64,000 bases of DNA from Rhodospirillales bacterium. GTDB taxonomy: Bacteria; Pseudomonadota; Alphaproteobacteria; Rhodospirillales; Shumkoniaceae. The notes under the pieces were generated by a model that was given only the letters and a program-made list of their open reading frames with translations, did no database searches and was not told where the DNA came from. Positions 52,486 to 62,456 of this stretch are shown piece by piece. The stretch is taken from the NCBI GenBank assembly GCA_028281785.1, contig JANQJG010000165.1, positions 1 to 64,000 on the forward strand, in the 5' to 3' direction. The position numbers and the translations under genes are program-made. The first letter of the stretch is position 1. The number at the start of each line of letters is the position of its first letter.

Positions 52486-53712
52486 ATGCAGGACAGCCAT
52501 ATAGAGCGTAAGCTGGCCGCCGTCCTCTATGCGGATGTGGCCGGCTATAGCCGGCTCACCGGCGAGGACGAAGAGGGCACCCATCGGCTCCTCAGCGCCT
52601 ATCTGGACTTCTTCACCGAGACAATCCAGGCCCATGGCGGACGTGTCGTCCACTTCGCGGGCGATGCGGTTTTGGCCGAGTTCGGCAGCACCATGGAAGC
52701 GGTGCGTTGTGCCATTCGGGTCCAGCGCGAACTGACGACGCGGAACGAGAGCCTGCCGACCTCGCGCAGGTTGCAGTTTCGCGTCGGCATCAATCTCGGC
52801 GACGTCATGGTCGACCGCAACGACATCTACGGCGACGGCGTGAACGTCGCGGCGCGGCTGGAAGGCCTGGCCGAGGCCGGAGGAATCTGTGTTTCCGAGG
52901 CGGTTGTCGCGCAGGTTCGCAATCGCCTGGACGTGAGTTTCGTCTCCCTGGGGCGGCAGCGGGTCAAGAATATCGCCGAGGCGGTCTCGGCCTACCGTAT
53001 CCATCTCGGGAAAGGCCCCGCCCCGGCGCAACCAAGCCGCCGTTCTTGGAACCGGATGGAATGGCCGGCTTGGCTGACCCTGATACGGGCGATCGCGCTG
53101 GTCGGCGCCCTGGTGGTCGCCGCGGGGCTTTTCGTCGGGATATCAATGCTCGGCAACGAGGCCCCGCAGACGGCATCGGCCGTTGCCGTGTCGCCCTTTC
53201 GGACGATCGGGGCGCGAGCGACCGACGCCTTGGAAGAAGGATTGACGGAAGATCTGATCACCGAGTTGACACGGCGTACGGAGCTCCAGGTGATCGGCCC
53301 CCTTCCTGGGGCGCCCGACGGATCGTTCTTGCCTCCGGCCACTGAGGCGGAGGAGCCGCGAGCGCGCTACCAGGTGACGGGCACCGTGCAAAGGGCGGAG
53401 GATCGTGTGCGCATCAGTGCCCAGCTCGTCGCCGCGGAAACGGGCGTTCACCTTTGGGGCGGCCGCTATGATCGCGAGCTCGGCGACGTACTCGCCCTGC
53501 AGCAGGATGTTGCCGAGAGAATCGTATCCGCTTTGTCCGAGCAGCTCGTTCTTGCCGAGCAGGAGCACGGGGCGAGCGCCGAGGAGGGCGTATCGCTGGT
53601 CGGTCTGGTCCTGGCGGGGCTGCGGCAGATCGGGCGTCTCGCGGAGACGGCGGTGACGGCGGCCAGCGACGCCTTCGCATGGCTGGCTCGGCTGTGGGAG
53701 GGCGGGTCGTGA
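52486..53712 (+). CDS. Adenylate cyclase-domain protein with TM and TolB-like/FlgO domain
   Basis: This 408-residue protein has an N-terminal class III nucleotide cyclase domain (about 8-175): VLYADVAGYSRLTGEDE (metal Asp), HFAGDAVLAEFG and YGDGVNVAARLEGLAEAGGI. A TM helix follows at about 206-226. A periplasmic part (PFRTIGARATDALEEGLTED) resembles the FlgO/TolB-N-like domain found behind cyclase domains. It likely makes cAMP in response to an envelope signal. The final catalytic-looking residues were not checked one by one, so activity is a family inference. Confidence 0.8.
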   Translation: MQDSHIERKLAAVLYADVAGYSRLTGEDEEGTHRLLSAYLDFFTETIQAHGGRVVHFAGDAVLAEFGSTMEAVRCAIRVQRELTTRNESLPTSRRLQFRVGINLGDVMVDRNDIYGDGVNVAARLEGLAEAGGICVSEAVVAQVRNRLDVSFVSLGRQRVKNIAEAVSAYRIHLGKGPAPAQPSRRSWNRMEWPAWLTLIRAIALVGALVVAAGLFVGISMLGNEAPQTASAVAVSPFRTIGARATDALEEGLTEDLITELTRRTELQVIGPLPGAPDGSFLPPATEAEEPRARYQVTGTVQRAEDRVRISAQLVAAETGVHLWGGRYDRELGDVLALQQDVAERIVSALSEQLVLAEQEHGASAEEGVSLVGLVLAGLRQIGRLAETAVTAASDAFAWLARLWEGGS

Positions 53713-53824
53713 GAGTCGGGGCTCCGAAATCGCCGATTCCCGAGGGGATGGAGCGATGTGTGAAGTCGTTAACAGAAGCCGTTGGATTTTTTGAGTATCG
53801 TCGCATAGGCGATGGAGACGCAAA

Positions 53825-55117
53825 ATGAAAAAGGTAGGGGTCAGCTGGATCACGGTGACGGTGCTACTGGTCGCGGCCCTTTCGCCGAGTCACGCGCCGG
53901 CGATGGAGCGTGACGAGAGGGTCGTCAAGACCGGTCAACACACAGGCGACCTTTTCGCGAGGGGCGATGACGTAACCGTGCTTGCCCAAATTGAGGGCAA
54001 ACTCATCGCCATGGGCGGAGATATCAAGGTCCGCGCAGAGGTCACGGAAGACGTCATCGTTCTGGGTGGCGAGCTCGAACTCGGCGAAGAGATCGGAGGC
54101 GACGTCCTGGCCGCCGCCGGATATGTCGAAACAAGCGGCCGGATCGCTGGAGATGCCACGGTTCTGGGTGGCCGCGTCATTGTCGTGGCCGATGTGGCAG
54201 GGGACTCCTTGGTCGCTGGCGGCAGTGTGGATACCGACGGCCGGGTGAGCGGTAAGCTCCGGATAATCGGCGGCAAAATTGACAGCGGCGCTGTTGTCGA
54301 GGGCGACTTGCTGGCAGCGGGGGGAAAAGTCGTTCTTCTCGAGGGGTCGACCGTTCACGGCAATGCCTGGGTCGCTGGCGGCAGCGCGCGCGTCTCCGGG
54401 ACGGTTTCCGGTGAACTCAGGGTCGCGGCCCGGCGGGTGGAGATCGCGGGCGAAGTCTTGGGGCGCGTACTTATCGACGCCGTCGAAGTCGAGATTCTGC
54501 CGACCGCTGTTATTCGCGGCGATTTCCTGTATCGCAGCGCCGCCGAGGCGGACATTCATCCGGAGGCGCAGGTTCTTGGCGACATCATGTTCGAGCGTTC
54601 GGAAACGCCGCATCGCGTCGTCGGGTGGTGGTTTGCCGCGGCCGGTTTGGCCGGTCTCGCCGTATTCGGCGGCCTGATCCTCCTCGGCGCGGTTCTTCTC
54701 TCCGTGTTTCCCAATGTCTCGCTATCGGCAGCACGGACCATCGGCGGACGGCCTTGGCCGGCGCTGGGTCTCGGGTTCGCCGTACTGGTCGCCTGCCCGG
54801 TCCTTATCTTGATTCTCATGGCCACGGTGATCGGTATTCCGCTCGCGATTTTCCTCATCGCCCTGTACGTCGCTGCCGTCTTGTCCGCCCTTCTTGTGGC
54901 CGCGCTTGCGATCGGTCTGCGGGGCGCCCGATTGTTCCGCCGGGCTGGCGACGGTGCCCTTTGGAAACGCCTGCTCGTGCTTGCCGGCGGCCTTTTAGCC
55001 CTCGGGCTCCTCATCCTGATACCGTTCTTTGGCGTTCTGGTATTGCTGGCGGCGCTGGCCTTCGGCCTCGGCGCCCTCTTGCTGCAATCCCGGGCGGCGG
55101 TGGGGGCCAGCAGTTAA
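53825..55117 (+). CDS. Bactofilin-like polymer-forming membrane protein
   Basis: This 430-residue protein has a signal peptide (about 1-25). A beta-helix-like region follows (about 30-255) with short repeated strands of the pattern GDVLAAAG, GDATVLGG, GDSLVAGG and GKLRIIGG, as in polymer-forming cytoskeletal (bactofilin-type) folds. Four hydrophobic segments make up the C-terminal half. It is probably a membrane-bound scaffold of the envelope. It begins 112 bp after the cyclase-domain gene on the same strand. Confidence 0.75.
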   Translation: MKKVGVSWITVTVLLVAALSPSHAPAMERDERVVKTGQHTGDLFARGDDVTVLAQIEGKLIAMGGDIKVRAEVTEDVIVLGGELELGEEIGGDVLAAAGYVETSGRIAGDATVLGGRVIVVADVAGDSLVAGGSVDTDGRVSGKLRIIGGKIDSGAVVEGDLLAAGGKVVLLEGSTVHGNAWVAGGSARVSGTVSGELRVAARRVEIAGEVLGRVLIDAVEVEILPTAVIRGDFLYRSAAEADIHPEAQVLGDIMFERSETPHRVVGWWFAAAGLAGLAVFGGLILLGAVLLSVFPNVSLSAARTIGGRPWPALGLGFAVLVACPVLILILMATVIGIPLAIFLIALYVAAVLSALLVAALAIGLRGARLFRRAGDGALWKRLLVLAGGLLALGLLILIPFFGVLVLLAALAFGLGALLLQSRAAVGASS

Positions 55118-55248
55118 CCGCCAAGAAACGGCTGGAGAAGACGAGACATAGTGCTCTAGCTGTGCTTCGGCCGGGCGACCGGCGCTTGCCCCCGCGCGAA
55201 GGTCGCGGCATCATGGATTGATCCTGCGTCAGCTCAGAGGAGGCCGGG

Positions 55249-55803
55249 ATGGCATGGCTTGGGGGCCGCCTGAGAGTTCTGGGAACGCTGGTTCTGCTTA
55301 CGGCCTGCGCGAGTCCGGCGAGCGAACCGCCGCCCTGGAGCCCAGGTTCGTCTTATCCGGGGCCCGGGAATGTCGTCCAGCTCGACGTCGCGAACATCGA
55401 GGTCTATCCGGTCGCCGCGTCCACCCCCGACGCCGCCCTCGACCTGAGGGGCGCGGTGGCGGATTGGGCACGAAACTACCTTGTTCCCGTCGGCGCCAGC
55501 GGCCGGGCCCGGGTCTATATCAACGATGCCGTGGTTCGGGAGCGCGTCCTGCGGACTGCTACGTCCGGAACGGTCCGCCAGTATGACGGGCTGGTCCACG
55601 TCCGCATCGACGTCACCGACAGGGAAACGCAGAGCGCCGGTTTCGCCGGCGCGTCGGCCAGCCGCAGCGAGTCCATGCCTTACGACCTCGATCCGTGGGA
55701 GCGGGACAGGCGCCTCACCGCGATGGCCGACGCCATGCTGATAGACCTCGAAGGGAGGCTGAGGTCGGATATCCAAACGCGGCTGGTGCGGTTCCTACGT
55801 TGA
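55249..55803 (+). CDS. Small lipoprotein, unknown function
   Basis: This 184-residue protein has lipobox LLTAC (Cys near residue 20). The rest is soluble, with IDVTDRETQSAGFAGASASR in the middle. No family was recognised. The ATG at 55249 follows GGAGGCCGGG. A very AT-rich convergent gap of 57 bp separates it from the next, minus-strand, lipoprotein gene. Confidence 0.65.
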   Translation: MAWLGGRLRVLGTLVLLTACASPASEPPPWSPGSSYPGPGNVVQLDVANIEVYPVAASTPDAALDLRGAVADWARNYLVPVGASGRARVYINDAVVRERVLRTATSGTVRQYDGLVHVRIDVTDRETQSAGFAGASASRSESMPYDLDPWERDRRLTAMADAMLIDLEGRLRSDIQTRLVRFLR

Positions 55804-55860
55804 CACGTCGAAAAATATGATTTACTTCAATATATTATAATAAAATATTAACGTATAAAA

Positions 55861-56580
55861 TCAAAATAGGCGGCTGACTCCTCGAAGGCCATTCTCGCCA
55901 ACCGACAGTGTAAAGATGGGGTGGTTCGAGAGGTCCTGGCCATCCGGTTCGACATACAGCCAATTGGGATCGACGGCGCGGGGTGGATTCACGGGCACGC
56001 CCGTCCGATCCCACACGAACAGAAGCTCGGCGAAGCGGGCGGCTTCAAACCGCGGCGACGGCCAGCGATAGGCGTTGAACGTGAAACGCCCATCAACGCA
56101 GGCGGCTACGATCCAATAGAAATCCTCCGAGCGGAGCTGCAGACCCCGGGGCGTGGCATCAAATACGCCGCTTTCCCGCGTCGCTTGGCGAAGGGCCGCC
56201 AGATCCTCGGGGGCCAGGATGGCACTCGCGGTCTTGCCTTGCCAGGGGGAGAGGAGGTCCGCCGGCCGTCCGATCGACACGCTTCCCAACCGCGTGGGGC
56301 CGATGGCGCGTATATTGAGCTGCCCCGTTTGGGCTGGAACTCGCGCGCTCACCTCATACATCCGGACCTGCTCGACATAGACGCCGTTGTAGACGAAACG
56401 GTAGCGCTCGGGCGCGCCCTGCACGCACTCCGCCCGCAGGTCGTCGCCGTTCAGATAGCTGAACCAGGTCAGCTTGCGTGTCACGGGATCATCTCCGCCG
56501 CGATAGGTGCAGGCCATGATCAGCGGACCCAACATCGCGGCGAGGAGGGCAGTTCGGAACTTGGATGCCATTCGCCTCAT
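55861..56580 (-). CDS. Lipoprotein, unknown function
   Basis: This 239-residue protein has a signal with lipobox LIMAC (Cys about residue 24). A soluble domain follows with RYRFVYNGVYVEQVRMYEVS and SEDFYWIVAACVDGRFTFNA. No family was recognised. The ATG at 56580 has GGAG eight bases before it. It is convergent with the 184-residue lipoprotein gene. Confidence 0.65.
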   Translation of the reverse strand: MRRMASKFRTALLAAMLGPLIMACTYRGGDDPVTRKLTWFSYLNGDDLRAECVQGAPERYRFVYNGVYVEQVRMYEVSARVPAQTGQLNIRAIGPTRLGSVSIGRPADLLSPWQGKTASAILAPEDLAALRQATRESGVFDATPRGLQLRSEDFYWIVAACVDGRFTFNAYRWPSPRFEAARFAELLFVWDRTGVPVNPPRAVDPNWLYVEPDGQDLSNHPIFTLSVGENGLRGVSRLF

Positions 56581-57080
56581 TCTGAATTCTCCATGCGTCG
56601 GCCGACGGGCAGACGGCGCGGGCTCCGATCGAGTCGCGCGCCGCTACCCATTTCGTTCACCGTCCCGCCTGTTGTCTTCGTGCCCGGTGTCGGGAACCGG
56701 ACGCTCGGCGTTCCGCATGGACGCGAACCCCCTATCCGCTTTGCGGGCCCGTCATTACCCGGACGAAAGTGCTCGCATTCTGTGATCAACGTCACTGTCC
56801 AGATTGCGCATGAGTTGATATTATATGGCAGGATTATCACCGCTGATGACGAATTTGGCATGATGGACGGCGGTTCAATCCATCCGTCTAACCCAAAATG
56901 TTGGAAATCGGCCTAAAATTTTAGTGGAATCCCAATCAAATCATGGTCGAATGCGCGGGGTGGCCATAGCCGGCGGAAGTCTTACCGGTATTCTACCGGT
57001 GAGGGTAGCCGGGCGGGCCGCCCGTTTGCCAGGTTTAGAACGCGGCCATTCCGCCCGCGCCGCGACGGGATGAGGGGTAT
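56581..57080. other. Regulatory gap between divergent surface-protein genes
   Basis: About 500 bp without a gene. Two copies of TACCGG lie close together at about 56984-57000 and a GC hairpin (CGGGCGG...) is at about 57010-57025. The stretch 56800-56950 is AT-richer. It probably holds promoters for both the lipoprotein and the large surface protein. Confidence 0.45.
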
Positions 57081-60000
57081 ATGGTTACCTTATCTGAAAC
57101 GGCCGGATCGGCGAGTTTGCCCCAGGACTTCGTTCCGACGCTCCTGCTGAATGTGGAGAGCGGAACGGACGTCGTGGCGCTTCCCGAAGGCTTCCACCTG
57201 CCGTCGGCGGATTTCGCCCGTGCGGGGGGCGATCTGCTGATCACCGTGGGCGACGGTACGACGATCCTGGTACGCGGCTTCTTCGATGGGCAGACTCCCC
57301 CGCCCCTGGCGCTGCCGGAGGGCGGCCAGCTCTCCGGTGAATTGGTCGCGACTCTCGCCGGACCGCAGGCGGCGGGTCAGGTCGCCCAGTCCCAGCTGGG
57401 ACTCTCGGCGCAGCCGATCGGGTCCGTGGAGAGCGTCAGCGGCAGCGTGATCGCCGTCCGGGCCGACGGAACGCGGGTCGAATTGGACGTCGGCGATCCC
57501 GTTTTCCAGGGAGACATTCTCGAGACGGCGGAAGACGGGGTCATCGGAATCGTCCTGGCCGACGAGACCACGTTCTCCATGGCCGAGAACGGCCGCATGG
57601 TTCTCGACGAGATGGTGTACGACCCCGGCGCGCAGGAAGGGTCGATATCCTTCTCGGTCGTGCAAGGCGTGTTCACCTTTGTCAGCGGTCAGGTGGCCAA
57701 GACCGACCCGGATGCGATGACGCTGACGACACCGGTCGCGACGATCGGCATTCGTGGAACGCAGGTCGGCATCGCGATTCCGGACGGCATCAAGCTGAGC
57801 GTCGTTCTCATGCTCGAAGCCGACGGATTCATCGGCGAGGTGATCATCCGCAACGCCGCCGGGATCGAGGTGATGAACCTCGCGAGCCAGCTTATCGAGG
57901 TTCTCGGCCTCGGCCTGCCCCCGACTCAGCTGGGTTTCGTGACTCTGGAGGAGCTGGTCAACACGTTCGGGAGCAGCCTCCGCCATCTTCCCCTCGAGAC
58001 CGGCTCCGGCAACGACTATGGCGTGCAGCAGGGCGGCCTCGACCAGACCGAGGAGGAAGAGGAAGGCCTCGAGGACGAAGAGGTCGAGGATCTCGAAGAG
58101 GAGCTCGTTGCCGAGGAGGTCGAGGAGGAACTCGTCGAGGAACTCGTCGATCTGGAGACGGCGGGCGAGACGGAAGGCGAGGGGGAGTTCACCGAGGGTT
58201 TCACCAACGTCACGGACGGTTTCGAGACCAATCGCCTTGGGGTCATCAATCCCTTCACCGCGACGAACGGCGGTACAGGGACTGGAGGGACCGGGGATAC
58301 GAACGGCGACGGCGGCACGAACGACGACGACGATTTCAACGAGGACGAGGAAACGCCTGTGGACGCCGTCGAGGGAGATGGCGGGACCGGAGGCGCTTCG
58401 GGCGCTCCGGACGTCTCGGTTTCCGAGGCTTCCGGCGAGGAGGATACCGAGATTGCATTGGCGATCTCGGCCTCGGTCCCCGACGGAACGGATACGATTG
58501 ATTTCGTCACCATCAGCGGAATCCCTGACGGCGCGTCGCTCTCGGCGGGCACGGACACTGGCGGCGGCGTCTGGACGCTGGAGCCGGGTGACCTTGCCGC
58601 TCTGACGATCACGCCGCCCAGCGATTTCAGCGGCGTCTTTTCCGTCAGCGTCACCGCGACCACCGCCACGGGCGGGACGGAGAGCTCACCCCAGCCCTTG
58701 TTGGTCTCGGTCGCGCCGGTACCGGACGTACCGGATCTTTCAGTCTCTCCGGCGTCGGGCGACGAGGACACGGCGATTGCGCTCGGCATCTCGGCCTCGG
58801 TTCCGGACAGTACGGAAACGGTGGACTTCATCACGATCAGCGGGGTCCCGGAGGGCGCGTCTTTGTCTGCGGGGACGGACAATGGCGGCGGTGTCTGGAC
58901 GCTGGAGCCCGGGGACCTTGCCGGTCTGACGATCACGCCCGCGGACGACTTCAACGGCGATTTCGACCTGACGGTGACCGCGACCTCGACGGACGGTGGC
59001 GAGAGCGGCGAACATACCCTCTCGGTGTCAGTTGGCGAGGAACCGGACGTTCCCGATGTCTCGGTCTCTCCGGCGTCGGGCGACGAGGACACGGCGATCG
59101 GGCTCAGCATCTCGGCCTCGGTACCGGACAGCACCGAGACGGTGGATTTCGTCACGATCAACGGGGTTCCGGACGGCGCGTCTTTGTCTGCGGGGACGGA
59201 CACCGGCGGCGGCGTGTGGACGCTGGAGCCTGAAGACTTGGCCGGCCTGACAATTACGCCGCCAAGCGACTTCAATGGCGATTTCGACCTGACGGTCACG
59301 GCGACCTCGACCGACGGCGGCGAGAGTTCGGGGCAAACCCTGCCGGTCTCGGTGGGCGAAGAGTCGGACGCGCCCGAGGTCTCGGTTTCGCCGGCGTCGG
59401 GCGACGAGGATACGGCGATTGGGCTGAGCATCTCGGCCTCGGTTCCGGACAGCACCGAGACGGTGGACTTCATTACGATCAGCGGGGTTCCGGACGGCGC
59501 GTCTTTGTCTGCGGGGACGGACAATGGTGGCGGTGTCTGGACGCTGGAGCCCGGGGATCTTGCCGGCCTCACGATTACGCCTTCGGACGACTTCAACGGC
59601 GATTTCGACCTGACGGTGACCGCGACCTCGACGGACGGTAGCGAGAGCGCGGCGCAAACCCTGCCGGTCTCGGTAGACCCGGTGCCGGAGGACGCCAATG
59701 TCACCTTCCGCGTGAGCCAGGACACCACCGGCGCGCCCGATTACGATATCGACAGCACCGACGGGTTCGACTTGCCCCCGCCGGATGACTACGGCGTCCC
59801 CCAGACGGCGGAGTTTGAGGGCAGAACCGTCGAATATACGTATAAGGACGCCGATACCGCGTCCGTTTCGCTGCTCGACGGCTGGAACAGCATCAAGAAC
59901 ATCGAGGCGGCCAGCGGCGACGCGGCGGATATCATCCTCAGCAACTTCGTCCATACCGACGTTGCTCTCGGCGACGGCGGCGACAGCTCCGTCGTCATCG

Positions 60001-62174
60001 ATGGCGCGAAGCGCGGCAATATCGCAACAGGCGATGGAAACGACTTCATCGACGTCGATGCCCGCAGCAATGGGAATGGTTGGAGCAACGTCTTCGATAT
60101 CGATTCAGGCGCCGGCGATGATCGCGTCGAACTCGACGGGGACAGGGACGTCACGGAGTTCGTCGTGCAAGCCGGCGCGGGCGAAGACGAAATCGTCCTC
60201 GAGGACAATTACGACAATTCGGAGGTTACAGGCGGGCTTGGCGACGATCTGATCGATGGCGGCGAAGGCTTCGATGTCGCCGTGTTCTCCGGCACCTGCG
60301 ACCAATACGAGATCACGGTCGACGAGGACTCGGGGGACATCACGGTGGCGGGACCTGATGGCACAGACACGGTCCGGGATGTCGAGGTGCTTCGGTTCGA
60401 CGACAAGGACCTCAAGGTTGAGGATCTTCTGGCGCCGCCTTCGGTTTCCGTCCAGGCTGCCTCGGGCGACGAGGACACGACGATCGCTTTGTCCATCACG
60501 GTCACGCAGACCAACCCCACGGATCCGGTCAACGCCATCGTCATCGATGGTCTGCCAGACGGCGCGACCCTCCTGGTCGGCAGCGACAGCGGATTGACGC
60601 TTGATGGGACTCGCATCACGGGCTCGGGCCCGAATGGGCGATTGACCGATGACGACCTGTCGGATTTGACCAATGGGAAGCTGTCGGTCACACCGCCGGC
60701 GAATTCTGACGTGGATTTCAGCCTTTCCGTCACCGCGGAAACCGAAGGCGGCCGTACGAGTGAGCCGGCCAACCTGCCGGTCACGCTGAACGCCGTGGCG
60801 GATCCGCCGGTGGTCACCGCGGTTCTGGGCGAACCGATCCTGCCGGCCGCGGCGCAGCTCGCGGCGATTGCGCCTGTTTTGGCGAGCGTCGATGACGCCG
60901 TGGTCTATCCGCTGCAGATCACGGTCGAGCTTACCGACCTCGACGGCTCGGAGACCTTGTCCGACATCACGGTTAGCGGTCTGCCGGACGGCGCGACACT
61001 CTCGGCGGGCACGGATACGGGCAACGGCGTCTACAAGCTCACGACCGCGCAGCTCAACAACCTGACGCTCCGGGTTGGCGAGGATGTCACGGATGACTTC
61101 TCGATCGACGTGAGCGTCTCGTCCGTGGAGACGGAGGGCGGCGATACGGAAACCTCCTCGGTCGCGGTCGAGGTTCTGGTCAACGATCCGCCCGTGCTCT
61201 TCGGTGACGGCGAGGCAGCCGTCGGAGCCGGCCAGTCCGAGGCGCTGAGTGACGACGATCTGAGGTTGGAGGACGAAGAGAGCAATGCTGACGAGCTCGT
61301 TTACGAGCTCGTCGACGACGTCGACCTCGGGGCGCTTTATCTTGGCGACGGTGCCGGCGGTCGAAAAGAGCTTGATGTCGGCGACACTTTCACCCAGGAA
61401 GACGTGGACCTCGGGCTCCTGGTGTATGAGCAGGATGGCGATCTTGTCCACTTCTGGGACCCGGAAACGCCGGACTGGCCGGAGGCCTCCGAGGTCCTAC
61501 AGTCCAATCTCACAATGCCATTGGAAGCCGAAGGGGTGACCGTCACTTTCGAAGGCGAGCGGGCATCCTTTCACAACACGTTGGGGTGGTTCCGCTTCGA
61601 TGATCAGGGCAATCCCACGGATCCTCAGATCATCTGGGTCGACGCTTCCAACGGCGTTTTGCCCAAGGGGACGACAGCCAGCCTGGAGGGGCTGTCTCCT
61701 GGCGAGGAGTTCGGCCTTTTCATCGTCCAGGACGGCGCCCGCAAGTTCCCGTGGCTCGATGGCCAGGTTAGCTCCAACAATACGCTACGGTTCGACGAGG
61801 AAGGCAACCTCGAGTTCGTCAATCAGGGCGGCCAGGTCGTGCAGGAGATCGGCAGTAAAAACCTGTTCTTCTCGGACGATGCCGCGCGTAACCCCGATGG
61901 CCTGAATCATGCCATCGCGGGACTGAAAGATGGCGAGCTCAAGGTCGGTTTCGAGGATTTGACGGGCGGCGGCGACAAGGACTTCGACGACGTCCTCTTC
62001 ACGCTTCGCTATGAGGGGGTGTTGGGGCCGCGCGAGTCGGTTCCCGACGGCTTCACGGTAACCGCCCGCGATGGCGAGGGGGTTCAGGTCGCCGACAACG
62101 ACGATCCGTCTCAAGGCTACACCGTGACCGACGGCGAGGCGGATTTCGAGATCACGATCGACAATATGAACTGA
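57081..62174 (+). CDS. Large FecR / Ig-repeat / DUF4114 surface protein
   Basis: This 1,697-residue protein has an N-terminal retention-like region (1-110). A FecR-type domain follows (about 112-240; GSVESVSGSVIAVRADGTRV, MTLTTPVATIGIRGTQVGI). After a very acidic Glu-rich stretch (320-360), four tandem Ig-like repeats of about 106 residues follow (SPASGDEDTAIGLSISASVP...DGASLSAGTD). Then come an RTX-like part (TGGLGDDLIDGGEGFDVAVF), two more diverged repeats and a DUF4114 domain (LKVGFEDLTGGGDKDFDDVL). It is probably a secreted or surface-bound adhesin, exported by a type I route that is not encoded here. The start ATG 57081 is preceded by GATGAGGGG. Confidence 0.8.
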   Translation: MVTLSETAGSASLPQDFVPTLLLNVESGTDVVALPEGFHLPSADFARAGGDLLITVGDGTTILVRGFFDGQTPPPLALPEGGQLSGELVATLAGPQAAGQVAQSQLGLSAQPIGSVESVSGSVIAVRADGTRVELDVGDPVFQGDILETAEDGVIGIVLADETTFSMAENGRMVLDEMVYDPGAQEGSISFSVVQGVFTFVSGQVAKTDPDAMTLTTPVATIGIRGTQVGIAIPDGIKLSVVLMLEADGFIGEVIIRNAAGIEVMNLASQLIEVLGLGLPPTQLGFVTLEELVNTFGSSLRHLPLETGSGNDYGVQQGGLDQTEEEEEGLEDEEVEDLEEELVAEEVEEELVEELVDLETAGETEGEGEFTEGFTNVTDGFETNRLGVINPFTATNGGTGTGGTGDTNGDGGTNDDDDFNEDEETPVDAVEGDGGTGGASGAPDVSVSEASGEEDTEIALAISASVPDGTDTIDFVTISGIPDGASLSAGTDTGGGVWTLEPGDLAALTITPPSDFSGVFSVSVTATTATGGTESSPQPLLVSVAPVPDVPDLSVSPASGDEDTAIALGISASVPDSTETVDFITISGVPEGASLSAGTDNGGGVWTLEPGDLAGLTITPADDFNGDFDLTVTATSTDGGESGEHTLSVSVGEEPDVPDVSVSPASGDEDTAIGLSISASVPDSTETVDFVTINGVPDGASLSAGTDTGGGVWTLEPEDLAGLTITPPSDFNGDFDLTVTATSTDGGESSGQTLPVSVGEESDAPEVSVSPASGDEDTAIGLSISASVPDSTETVDFITISGVPDGASLSAGTDNGGGVWTLEPGDLAGLTITPSDDFNGDFDLTVTATSTDGSESAAQTLPVSVDPVPEDANVTFRVSQDTTGAPDYDIDSTDGFDLPPPDDYGVPQTAEFEGRTVEYTYKDADTASVSLLDGWNSIKNIEAASGDAADIILSNFVHTDVALGDGGDSSVVIDGAKRGNIATGDGNDFIDVDARSNGNGWSNVFDIDSGAGDDRVELDGDRDVTEFVVQAGAGEDEIVLEDNYDNSEVTGGLGDDLIDGGEGFDVAVFSGTCDQYEITVDEDSGDITVAGPDGTDTVRDVEVLRFDDKDLKVEDLLAPPSVSVQAASGDEDTTIALSITVTQTNPTDPVNAIVIDGLPDGATLLVGSDSGLTLDGTRITGSGPNGRLTDDDLSDLTNGKLSVTPPANSDVDFSLSVTAETEGGRTSEPANLPVTLNAVADPPVVTAVLGEPILPAAAQLAAIAPVLASVDDAVVYPLQITVELTDLDGSETLSDITVSGLPDGATLSAGTDTGNGVYKLTTAQLNNLTLRVGEDVTDDFSIDVSVSSVETEGGDTETSSVAVEVLVNDPPVLFGDGEAAVGAGQSEALSDDDLRLEDEESNADELVYELVDDVDLGALYLGDGAGGRKELDVGDTFTQEDVDLGLLVYEQDGDLVHFWDPETPDWPEASEVLQSNLTMPLEAEGVTVTFEGERASFHNTLGWFRFDDQGNPTDPQIIWVDASNGVLPKGTTASLEGLSPGEEFGLFIVQDGARKFPWLDGQVSSNNTLRFDEEGNLEFVNQGGQVVQEIGSKNLFFSDDAARNPDGLNHAIAGLKDGELKVGFEDLTGGGDKDFDDVLFTLRYEGVLGPRESVPDGFTVTARDGEGVQVADNDDPSQGYTVTDGEADFEITIDNMN
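58404..59691. repeat. Four tandem ~318-bp Ig-like coding repeats
   Basis: Within the surface-protein gene, four head-to-tail units of about 318 bp (106 codons) encode near-identical Ig-like domains; the last three are most alike. Such a block may vary in copy number between strains. Confidence 0.75.
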
Positions 62175-62300
62175 GCACGACGGTCGGCCGCTCTCTTACG
62201 TCCTTAGGATTGCGCGAGTCGAAACATGAGGGGCCGCGCCGTCTGCCTCCGGTGAGACGTCGAGTTCGAACGACGCGCCTGGATGGCGACTCAAAAAGCG

Positions 62301-62456
62301 CCCCGTGGACGTCTGTCTGTTCGTCTCCTGCGGGATCGCGGACATCTCCATCGCCGATACGATCAAGGACTGATCCCGTTCTTTCTCGGCATCGTGGCGG
62401 TGTTCATTCGCATCACCCAGAGCATCATGTTCCTGCCCTCGATCCTGATGCCGTGA
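62301..62456 (+). pseudogene. Frameshifted C-terminal remnant of a TRAP DctM gene
   Basis: In frame 1 the strand reads VDVCLFVSCGIADISIADTIKD-stop, read in parts VDVCLFVSCGIADI and SIADTIKD. With a one-base shift it continues LIPFFLGIVAVFI and MFLPSILMP-stop. This is the C-terminus of a large TRAP permease subunit, broken by a single-base deletion (AAGGACTG where GCACTG is expected). No dctP or dctQ remains next to it. Confidence 0.75.

Noticed and set aside
52333-53031. A 232-codon minus-strand frame opposite the cyclase-domain gene
   Set aside because: The plus strand carries the full cyclase motifs and the minus frame has no recognisable content.
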